Below are positions 22,213-31,054 of a stretch of 64,000 nt of DNA, piece after piece; position 1 is the first letter of the stretch, and every line of letters starts with the position of its first letter. The notes beneath the pieces are model-generated. The model was not told the origin of the DNA. It was given only the letters and a program-made list of their open reading frames with translations, and searched no databases. Origin of the DNA: Batkoa obscura (lineage: Eukaryota; Entomophthoromycota; Entomophthoromycetes; Entomophthorales; Batkoaceae); the NCBI GenBank assembly GCA_030770535.1, contig JASVEC010000027.1:62001-126000 (forward strand), written 5' to 3'. The position numbers were made by a program, and so were the translations under genes.

Positions 22213-22421
22213 TAAGGGCTAAAAGTGATCCCACAGTGTGTTTTTCGATTTTTTCAAATAACATAAATGTTAGAAAGTGAAAAAATCGGGAAAAAATATG
22301 TAGTAATTAGAAGTAATACAACACGCTTAATCTATCAAGAAAATTTCGATTTTTTTACTTTCCAATATTTTATATTATTTGAAAAAATCGAAAATACATT
22401 GTAGAGTACTTTTCGCTCTTA
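22213..22421. repeat. Fold-back element with ~85-bp inverted arms
   Basis: The left arm reads TAAGGGCTAAAAGTGATC... TTTTTCGATTTTTTCAAATA... GAAAGTGAAAAAATCG. The right arm, read on the other strand, gives TAAGAGCGAAAAGTACTC... TTTTCGATTTTTTCAAATAA... GAAAGTAAAAAAATCG. The arms align over ~85 bp with scattered mismatches around a ~35-bp loop (GTAGTAATTAGAAGTAATAC...). It resembles a non-autonomous inverted-repeat element. It sits in the promoter side of dehydrogenase copy 2. Confidence 0.8.
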
Positions 22422-24268
22422 CTATATTACTATGACTTATAAGTAGAGTAAGTCTATAAAAATTCTATTGAATTATGATCAAATTTATAAGATTGATATA
22501 TATATTACTATCAGTTATTTGTTTTTAATACCTATTACTTGATTAAAAGACACTTAAAATGCACAGTGAAGGTTGAAATTCTTCTATTATAAAATTTAAT
22601 TATTGATATCCAACAACGAGAATTAGGCCATTAGAAATCAAATGCTATATCCAAACATCCCAAAAAAATAAACTGAAATACATAGTGATTAATAAAAATG
22701 ATATCAAGTCTTTTGAACTTAGACTGTTCTAGTGATTGAGTTAAAATAGGCATTGTAAATGCCAGCACCATTTCAAATTATGATCTTCACTACTTCCACA
22801 TTATATCCGCTTTCATTTCATTTAAATAAAATAAAAGAATAAAGGAATAAAACAAAACAACGGACTTATTATTCATTTTATATCTTTAAATATAATTTAA
22901 CTTTGTGTTTTCATACTACAGTGTTTTATCAGTTTCAATCAATTGTTAAAGTATGGAGAATTCAGCTGAAACAGCACTCTCAGTTTAGCTATACATTAAG
23001 TTGCGAACTAAACATAACATACCCGAGGAGTAAAAATCTAGTTTGTTATAGCACAAGCCTTGACCACTATGATGGTTTCCTTAATCTAATTAAAGTATCC
23101 GTGGATTAGCTAATGAAACACTTGTTAAATGAAATGTCACAACAAACTGAAATATATATCCAACTAGGAAAAAGTGTTTTTATACCCGAACCCCCTCATA
23201 AGCAATAAAATTGATGACTATGGAAATTACTATATTTGTTTTATTTTATTTTATTTATTTTATTTTTGGTAATCTAAAATAATGGAAATTACTAAATTTT
23301 GAATTTTATCAGTAAAAAAATAAATGGAATATTTTTTTGTTTAAGAATTTTACTAACAATTATTCTACCAAATAGTGCTTAAAAAATGGAAAAAGTGATG
23401 AAACTAAAAAAAGCACTCTCAAATGGTCTGATTAAAATCATGGTTTAAAAATATTTTATAACTTAGCGCTAATATTAATATTTTATTAAGAACCAATTAT
23501 TGAATAAAGAGTCTGAAGTAGAAGGAAAGATAGATTATTAGACAATTAGTTGAATGCACAAAGGAAAAAAATAAGTAGAGACTTATGAGTTGAGTCTACT
23601 CAATATTTGGTGAGTATCTGAAGACAGAAATAAGTCATCAACGAAGGAAATGGAGGACCAATATAATAAGTTTACAAAGCAATAGGAATAGAAGTATTAG
23701 AACGTGATAAAGATCTGGATATGGTTCAATAGAAGCTCAAGAAGCGAAGGGAACAACAAGTTTAAGTAATTCAAAGATAGTGAAAAATATAGAAACAATA
23801 ACAGTAATGAAATAGATATCATAGGCAGCGTTATAATTTAGAAAATAAACTTTATTATATTTTTGTAGAATTATTATTAATACAATCGCAGCTTGTAAGT
23901 TTATGTTCAATTTTTGACTATTATTTACTCAGAACTCGTTTTAAAAAACTTAGCAACCATCATCCAAATACTGTAGAAAACCCTTTATAAACCAAACGCT
24001 ACATCAGCGATAATTAAACGTAAACTAGAATCTATAGTAATTAACAAAAAAATATTTACTTCTTTAAACATTAGCTGTTTTCGAATCTTATCTACAACGA
24101 ACACACTAAAAGAATAATCCAATCCATTATTCTCATTGGTTCTCCCATTTTTATTTATTTGAACATATTAAGAATGATTTTCTATAGATAATAAATCAGT
24201 TGAATATTTATATCAACACGACGAGGCTACATCCGAATAACAAAAATATATAACTAATATAATAGTTC
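22422..24268. other. 1.8-kb gene-poor region
   Basis: No convincing gene. It includes a TTTTA-rich simple run (about 23235-23268), MITE-like copy F (23324-23422), and a somewhat less AT-rich stretch (23480-23830) with stops in all frames. A 68-residue plus-strand frame at 22903-23109 has no coding features. Confidence 0.45.
23324..23422 (+). repeat. MITE-like element family, copy F
   Basis: A full-length member with a more decayed left end (TGGAATATTTTTTTG), the core TAAGAATTTTACTAACAATT, AGTGCTTAAAAAATGG and the right end AAAAAAAGCACTCTCA. Confidence 0.75.
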
Positions 24269-24508
24269 AATAAGAGCCTATATAGACGAAATTACAGATG
24301 CTACAATAATACTAAGAATACTCAGCGGAAAAGCAGAGAATCCCTAGTTGTTAGGTGCAGCTGCCTTGACTTTTATGCTTATTTCTAGTCTGATCTGAGC
24401 CACTATTACCTTCTTTTTCAAGACTATCTCAAGGTCCATTAAGCCACTTTCTTAGTTTCTAGTTAAAGCTATAAAATACAAAATCAAATGAATTAAAAGT
24501 AGTTTCAT
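24269..24508 (-). pseudogene. Possible remnant of a small GPI-anchored protein gene
   Basis: From an ATG at 24508 the minus strand begins with a signal-peptide-like MKLLLIHLILYFIALTRN, then a stop. A hydrophilic Ser/Gly/Lys-rich stretch (DSLEKEGNSGSDQTRNKHKS) is open in another frame, and a hydrophobic end (FSAFPLSILSIIVASVISSI then stop) in the first frame. The order leader, hydrophilic stem, hydrophobic C-terminus is that of a GPI protein. The frame breaks indicate decay, though an unrecognised intron arrangement is possible. Confidence 0.25.
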
Positions 24509-24817
24509 ATTAATAGTAAAACATTAGCGATAATGATATTAAAATATGAAATATCTTAACCTATCAACTTTTATTCTCATAGCGCCTAAAATGCGGATAA
24601 AAAAGTCATTTTGGCCCAAATTATCTCAATCGCGCCAATAGAATTTAAGCTTTGAGTTCAATTGAGGTGGAATAAAAAAATTATTCTAGCTAGGAGATGC
24701 AAAATGAGAGGGGGGAACTGCAAATTAAAGTGACATCAATCAGGTCATCTGAAAAAATAAATTATAAAAAGGAAAACGCAAGCGTTGAAAAAGTTATTTT
24801 TCTTTATATATTTTAAA

Positions 24818-25344
24818 ATGTCACCAGCAGAAAACCACTATTTAAACCGTATGCTACGCCATCAACACGGAGACCTTAAAGGTACCTATGGTACTGGAAA
24901 AAATTTGATAAAAGATCAGATGCTGATGGACTTAAGTTATCACCCTTGTTTAGGAAAAAATGAAGGGAAGCAGAACAAAGTGTATCACCAAGATTTTGTA
25001 ACACATATTACAGAAGATAAGGAAGAGACAAAGGTAACTGAAAAAAGTGAAAATAAAACAATTGAGAAGCTTAGTATTAAGGATGAGAAGGTTAAGTTGC
25101 CAGTTTATAGTAGCTATGGTTCGATCAATGAGAAGACGGAACCTACTTTAATCGAACAGGGCATGGGTAAGTATACTAGTTATATATTAGTCTGGTTTAT
25201 TTTTTAAACCTTTAACTTTTAGTTACCAGCCCAACTAAACCAAGCAGTGGCACCAAAAAGTTAGTATTTTTAGTTTTGGCAGGTTTGTTCTTCTTGAGCT
25301 CATTCTTTTATCTTTATTACTATTATAATTATTGTATGAAATGA
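24818..25344 (+). CDS. Unrecognised tail-anchored membrane protein
   Basis: Exons 24818-25166 and 25223-25344; 156 residues. The frame is open further upstream but only from a TTG, so the ATG at 24818 (MSPAENHYLNRMLRHQHGDL) is chosen. The body is hydrophilic, with a Glu/Lys-rich central part (TEDKEETKVTEKSENKTIEK). The second exon supplies a single C-terminal membrane span (KLVFLVLAGLFFLSSFFYLY) and a short tail YYYNYCMK. There is no signal peptide, so it is predicted to be a cytosol-facing tail-anchored protein. Family unknown. It ends 43 bp before the stop of the convergent lipase gene, so the two transcripts almost certainly overlap at their 3' ends. Confidence 0.65.
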
Positions 25345-25387
25345 ATAAAGTGTTTTAAATACACTTATTTTGTTTATTTATTTTATT

Positions 25388-26623
25388 TTAACATTTTGGC
25401 GCAAAATCCAATTTATCAAACCTTGAGTGTAACTTACGATCTAGATCAGGAATAGTAGCTAGAGAGCATGAAGGATCTTCCATAGCGAATATAGTATTGA
25501 TATTATTACATACTTTAATTTCGAACCTATCATTGACAATATTGGATTGGAACAATTCCAACGAGTGATGGAAATACCCAAACAACCTTGGAGGTGCATG
25601 GGGAACTGGATCATTATAATTAACCATTCTGTAATAGGTTAAACCCAACTGATTCACATAGCTAGCATATTCCTTATTCCCTAGCCTTGGTTGACCAAAT
25701 GTGAATACTTTGATTCTTTCTTTTGGTAAATTCAATTTATAATAAGCTTTTACCGCACTCAAACCAGCGATTGCACCGCCCAAACTATGACCTGTAAAAA
25801 TCAAAGTATATCCTTGATCTTGTCTCAACAACTCCTGTAAACTTTGTACCATCGATTCGAACAAAGAGTTGGTCATAGTAAGGAAACCGTTGTGAACTTT
25901 TAAATTTCTCACTTTAAATAAATTATTATCAAAATCTAAAAAGTCATTCAAAACAATATTAATATCTTGAATCAAATTGATTTCCGTTTCTGTGCCTCGA
26001 AAACTTATTATAATTTCTTTTCTACCTTCATGGACCACAATTACACCTTTAGTTTGTAAGTCTGAATTACTTAAGACTTTATGAACCCTGTTTCCACTAC
26101 CTAGAGACTGACAGTATCGACATTGCCAATTGAATAATAGGTCGTCGTTACATTTTGCTATGCCTGCGTATTGTCCATAGTAGTTTATATTGTTCAGTAG
26201 GTCAGGTGCTACTAATTCATTAGCCACTTGTTCCTCTTTTGGTTGATTTGGATGTTCTATCATCTCAGTAAGAAATGGGGGTAGGTTTATTGTGTTGTTT
26301 GCTAACAACTCCTTCAGTACATTCATATCCAAGGTTTTAGTTTGATTTAATTTTTCTATGATATTGCTGTCAATAAGCTGCTTTATGAAATCATTTTCTT
26401 TGAGTTTGTCGACTATTTCAGTGTTTTTGATTTCTTCAACTATCCCACTATCTTTAATGTCTTTGATTATTTCACTGTTTTTGATGTCTTCTATAAACTT
26501 GTTGTGCTGAAGCCGGTCAATTATTTTTTCAGGATCGAATGAGTCACTGCTATTCACTACTCCATTGTTAAGGAAGAATGAAATGGTAATTAATAGAAAA
26601 AATAACATAGAGTTCAATAGCAT
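25388..26623 (-). CDS. Secreted class 3 lipase with nonapeptide-repeat leader region
   Basis: Single exon, 411 residues. A signal peptide (SMLFFLLITISFFLNNGVV) is followed at residues 36-98 by seven consecutive 9-residue repeats (EDIKNSEII, KDIKDSGIV, EEIKNTEIV, DKLKENDFI and so on). The alpha/beta-hydrolase domain follows: ISFRGTET (oxyanion region), the nucleophile elbow FTGHSLGGA with Ser280, Asp338 in NYNDPVPHAP, and His352/353 in GYFHHSLELF, which completes a class 3 (fungal lipase-like) triad. Paired cysteines (C158, C168, C171, C372, C386, C411) suggest disulphides. It is probably an exported triacylglycerol or phospholipid hydrolase; the repeat region may be a propeptide, which is inference. 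Confidence 0.9.
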   Translation of the reverse strand: MLLNSMLFFLLITISFFLNNGVVNSSDSFDPEKIIDRLQHNKFIEDIKNSEIIKDIKDSGIVEEIKNTEIVDKLKENDFIKQLIDSNIIEKLNQTKTLDMNVLKELLANNTINLPPFLTEMIEHPNQPKEEQVANELVAPDLLNNINYYGQYAGIAKCNDDLLFNWQCRYCQSLGSGNRVHKVLSNSDLQTKGVIVVHEGRKEIIISFRGTETEINLIQDINIVLNDFLDFDNNLFKVRNLKVHNGFLTMTNSLFESMVQSLQELLRQDQGYTLIFTGHSLGGAIAGLSAVKAYYKLNLPKERIKVFTFGQPRLGNKEYASYVNQLGLTYYRMVNYNDPVPHAPPRLFGYFHHSLELFQSNIVNDRFEIKVCNNINTIFAMEDPSCSLATIPDLDRKLHSRFDKLDFAPKC

Positions 26624-27037
26624 TATTTATATTTATGTCAATATATTATATGTATATGATATATAAGAATAATAGAAAGTATTAATTGAAAGTTCAATAT
26701 TAAACCCTATTTACATAAATAATAGATTTTCAGTTATTTTATTTTACTAGCGAATATTGCTACTCTTTTTACTCATTTGTTTAATACCCATATGTTCTTT
26801 GTTTACAAGTTGATTTCATATAATAATAAAACTATCAGCATTTTCTTTTATAACGTTTTACTTTTTATTATGGACTCAAAAATAAACAGCAATTTAAAAT
26901 TAACCGTTAATTTATAACTTTAATTTAATGATTAAATGGACTAAATTTAAATTTAAATTTATTAAGTATTAGTAGTTAATTAATTAATGATATTTGCTAT
27001 ACAGGAGATTGAATTAAAATGGCTGTAGGATAGTAAA
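26624..27037. other. Intergenic region upstream of lipase
   Basis: About 400 bp of AT-rich DNA that should include the lipase promoter. No feature recognised. Confidence 0.5.
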
Positions 27038-27271
27038 TTAAACTTCTTTAGCAATGAGAGGGGTTATAGACAATCTTAAAGTTTCCACTTTTTGGCCATC
27101 TTTTAGTATGAAGCCCTCCTCAATCATCCTATCAAACTCTTCCTTTTTAATTCCTTCAAGTTTACCACTTACTTCGACCCCAAGCTCCTCCTCAACTAAC
27201 TTTGTATTTCTTCCCATCAACTTGGCGCTCAGTCTCCGACATTTTTTTATATTATCAATTAGCATAGACAT
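27038..27271 (-). CDS. Hypothetical 77-residue protein
   Basis: An ATG-initiated frame with protein-like, charged, helical composition (LSAKLMGRNTKLVEEELGVE, KKEEFDRMIEEGFILKDG). No signal peptide or membrane segment and no family recognised. Local GC is higher than in the flanks, which favours coding. The plus-strand frame covering the same bases is Ser/Pro/Leu-biased and looks like its antisense shadow. A splice-linked upstream exon cannot be excluded. Confidence 0.4.
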   Translation of the reverse strand: MSMLIDNIKKCRRLSAKLMGRNTKLVEEELGVEVSGKLEGIKKEEFDRMIEEGFILKDGQKVETLRLSITPLIAKEV

Positions 27272-28067
27272 TATTAAAATAAATTAGTATTTTTTTTATG
27301 ATTTAAAAGTGGATGTATGCTTTTTATATTCGTTTTTAAGGATTTAATTTAATTTTTGAAGGTGAAGGGAGTTCCCTATTTAAATTTTAATAGATGTCTT
27401 TTATTCTTATTTTTGATCATTTTCACCATTATTTAGTTTAATTATAGCTGCTAAAAATCTCAATGCAGCTTGTTACCCTTTTCATTTACTTAAATAAATT
27501 AGTAATCATTGTTTAACTATTGTTATTGAGTATTATAAACAACATAATTGATTTTATTCCATATAATCGGATACTTTTGTTTTTACTTTTTTACAAAACT
27601 CTCTAATAAGATCAAAATTAATTAATTCCATTTAATTTATTAACTCATAATAAAACTCATAGGAATCAAATATCAATAAAGTCAAAATAGTGAATTTACT
27701 TTTCTATTTATTGACTTGCATTACTAATAAAATTAAAATTAAAATATTAATGTTTATATGAAAAATGGGTGAAATAAATATTAACAGAATACTTTGTTTA
27801 TTTTGACTTAATAGCTAAATTATATTAAATTTAAAACCTTTTAATTTTTGGATGGTTCGAATTTAATTTGGTTTTACATTAGTTATAATTTAAAATAAAC
27901 CCCATTTTTTGTGCTTTATTTCTTATAATTTTAGCTATTATTTCATACTAATAAAAACATCTCATTTAGTCCATTTTACATAAAAGCATCTCATTTAGTC
28001 CATTTTACATAAAAGCATCTCATTATTTCACTTTTTTTAATATATAAAAATGTCTTGTTTATTTTTG
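27272..28067. other. Intergenic region
   Basis: 800 bp, strongly AT-rich. Besides the 29-bp tandem repeat at 27953-28024 I see nothing. Confidence 0.5.
27953..28024. repeat. 29-bp tandem repeat, 2.5 copies
   Basis: Unit AAAAGCATCTCATTTAG... CATTTTACAT: two near-perfect copies (27953-27981, 27982-28010) and a partial third. It lies 45 bp beyond the stop of the multi-pass membrane protein gene, probably in its 3' UTR. Confidence 0.9.
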
Positions 28068-29828
28068 TTAAAAATTTAACTTAATAGTAGGGGATTCTGG
28101 TAACGAATTATCTAAAGGAAGGGGAGGTTGATCATGATTGAGATGAAAAGAGTGAACAATAGTAGGTTTACTTTTACCTAAAAATAATACCCTTTTGACA
28201 CTGTTTTTAACTTCTTTTTCATCAAAACTATCTATTGAATCGTTGAGTTCTGCTTCATTGTTAGTATGATTGTTGTGGTTGTAATTATTATTAATATTCT
28301 CTATCTTATTTTGTGTTATTTGGAATACTGTTTTTGGTTGACTTTCTTCGTAGTACTTTAAATAGTGCTCATACACTTTTTTGCCAAAATAGTCTCTTAC
28401 TTTTAAATTGAATATTAAACTTATGATGCATACAGTAAGTGTTACGCTAACTATTAAAATATTTAAAGAGATTATTAGTAGAATAAAAATCAACTTACGT
28501 AAATAAATGGTAGGAAATAAATAACTACGATACAATGGCGGTAAACTTCCAGTAATATTTAATTTGATATTTAACCCATTTAACTCTTTTTTGATATTTA
28601 TAATACTTGTTAATGGATTTAAAAATGGGTTGATATAGCTTTGTTCAGATAGTGGGACAGGCAACGGCTCAAAATCCTTATTTAGAATAGGAGTTACATT
28701 TAAAGAAAAAGATTGAAACATTAGGATCAATGACAACAATATAAATGTCATTAGATATAAGATATACCCTACTATCATCTTTTTGTTTTCATTATAAATC
28801 TAGATGAAAAGGTAATTAATATGTTGCTATTATACTAATATTGGTACTATTATTACCGAATAGAACCCAATTAAAGTAAATGCCAAACATAAATCAATGC
28901 TGATGGCTAATATAGCAATGACATCTGGTAATGAACGATACCAAAATAAAGTAGATATTTGAAAGCAAGTGATTAAAATTAATCCTGCACTCAATTTGTG
29001 TAACAATATTGTACAATCATACCATTTTATCATGACTAAAGTAATTAATTTTATAGTCAAAACATATAACAATATTAAGTTTACTATTCGTTTTAAAATC
29101 ATTCATAGATAAGTTGTGATTATTATACCATCTTGGATCTATATTGGCCAAAAATAACAGTGTCAATAGACAGGGGACGTAACATACATTTAAGATCAAA
29201 AATAAAATATCAATATAAATAAACAGTCGATAACATGTTATATTCATATTGGTTAAATGCTAATTGAAATTAAGATTAGTTCAATAATGTAACAACAAAG
29301 ATTATTCTTGAGTTACTTCATATCCTCTATTCAGTTTTAATATAATATAACCATTGATAACAAAATCAAGGATTAGACTACTAAAAAGTTGTAAGTTTAA
29401 TTTTTTTATACACTAAATAAATAAAACACTAAATAAGTAATTTGAATAAAATACAATAGTAAGTTTACCCCATCCCAGATCAAAAACAGCTGAAACGAGA
29501 ACAAAAAAAATAATTGTAAGTGAAAAAAATATTGAAAGTTATAATTTGCAATATTTGTATCATAATTGTTATCATTAATGTAGAGATAAATGCCTAGTAT
29601 CAAGTTAGTTAATCCTAATAGTACATATCGTATTATATTCAAGATCAATATCCTTTGTCCTTGTTTATTATTTGGTATCTATAATCAATTTATTAAATAA
29701 AAATATTATAGCATATGTTGTCTTACCATCCAATAAAACCTAGGCCTTGATTCATCTAGGATAAAGTTGGACATTAAAGTGGCTGTGGAATTGGAATCCA
29801 GAGCATGTAGATAAGGATGTTGCAGCAT
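28068..29828 (-). CDS. Multi-pass membrane protein, seven exons
   Basis: Exons: 29727-29828, 29428-29678, 29317-29380, 29085-29259, 28857-29035, 28499-28799, 28068-28450, giving 484 residues. All junctions keep frame, and most have GTAAxx donors and branch-like CTAAT/CTTAC before the acceptor. About eight hydrophobic spans are predicted, including NIIRYVLLGLTNLILGIYL, LHLQLFFLFS-like, YLVSLILDFVINGYIIL, IDILFLILNVCYVPCLLTLL, AGLILITCFQISTLF, VIAILAISIDLCLAFTLIGF and GYILYLMTFILLSLILMF. A ~70-residue loop with N-glycosylation sites precedes a last span and a long Asn-rich, acidic tail. Family not recognised; a receptor or transporter-like protein is possible. The 48-nt intron (28451-28498) is a multiple of three, so its retention would not break the frame. 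The first donor of exon 2 (GTTTTA) is weak. Confidence 0.6.
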
Positions 29829-31003
29829 TAAAACTAAGATTTATACACTATTTTAAAAAAATGAAATTAAAGAGAACTTTGATTGCTTTTATGTCAAATT
29901 TACTTCTTTTTTATGGTTGGATTTAGCTGCTTTTTTCACATTGCTTTTTAACTTTGTTATAACGGTTTATTTATATTTTCATTTTGACTTTCGACTATTT
30001 TTTCTCACCTAAGTTGTATTTCAAATTTCACCATTATCAGATAAAAAAATAGTATAAATAAACTTCTGACATAAAGAATAAACTATGATGAAATAATAAC
30101 ATATGAAATAACACTAATGTTATCAAATAAATACTAATATGGTATCTTTTGTCTAAACATAAAAATAATATTGATTTGTAACTAAACTTTATGTTGCCTT
30201 AAAGTGCCATTTTTCAACGGCCTTTTAAAAGTTTGTAAAGTTTTCAACTATACTAAATTTATTATTGATGAAGTAAATAGATATAGTATTATAATAATCT
30301 TTATTTAACAATATCTTTAAATTAGCATTTCTTTTTTAACGGAAATTATATGTACTCTGACATGCCTGAAGTATAGGCTTCGTATATTTTATTTATTTTC
30401 TTAAATGGGGAGAGTTTTGGCACTTAAATTTGTGATAGAATGGCTTGTAGGCCTTTTTTGATAAGTGAAAAAAACCCAAAAGGATTTTATTTATATTGCT
30501 TGAGACAAATAAACAGTTATATTGATATTTATGTAAATACTAAACAATCACTTATAATGATAATAAACTTAAATTATCCTAAATTTCTTAAAGATAGTTG
30601 TTCAACTTTAACCTAAATTCTTAATTCAACACTATAATATGAGGCAGCTTTTTTTTGACCCGAAAGTAAAAAAACCTAGGTACTTAAAATTGTAGTGGCT
30701 TTTTAAAAGACGGATCAAAATTTGAGTTTTAATCTAAACTTAAAAAAATACAAATCCCAGCATAGAGCTGCTATAGCTTTATTGTGAACTTATTAAGAGT
30801 TCATTCAAAAATAATTATCTGCTAAAATTAGGATAAAAGCTTTTTAATAGGCTTATGAGAGAAAAGCAAATAGCTAGCTCTAAAAATTGCCGCAAATTAT
30901 ATTACAATAGAGCTACAATACTAAAATAAGTTCTTATAATTTTCTAAAAAAAAGGAATTAAACCAAGAACCCATAATAATTCATAAACCAAAATTTAATA
31001 ATC
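29829..31003. other. 1.2-kb intergenic region
   Basis: AT-rich, between two divergently transcribed genes (membrane protein and eIF3b). No gene or repeat family recognised. Confidence 0.5.
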
Positions 31004-31054
31004 ATGAAGAGAATCAGCGACTTTTTAAACTTACAAAATGCCAAGTTTATTTAA
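31004..31054 (+). promoter_or_regulatory. Overlapping upstream ORF at the eIF3b start
   Basis: An ATG 34 nt upstream of the eIF3b start codon, in the +1 frame, encodes 16 residues (MKRISDFLNLQNAKFI) and ends inside the main coding region. If it is in the mRNA leader, scanning ribosomes that use it would bypass the eIF3b start. Its context (AATCATGA) is weaker than the main start (CAAAATGC) in having T at -3... but leader extent is unknown. Confidence 0.4.

Noticed and set aside
22903-23109. 68-residue plus-strand ORF
   Set aside because: No domain, no splice support, and codon composition matches the non-coding flanks.
20160-23830. Shared words near 20173-20245 and 23490-23620
   Set aside because: The matches are short, reordered and AT-rich. 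They may be an old repeat, but no element type, ends or coding part can be named.
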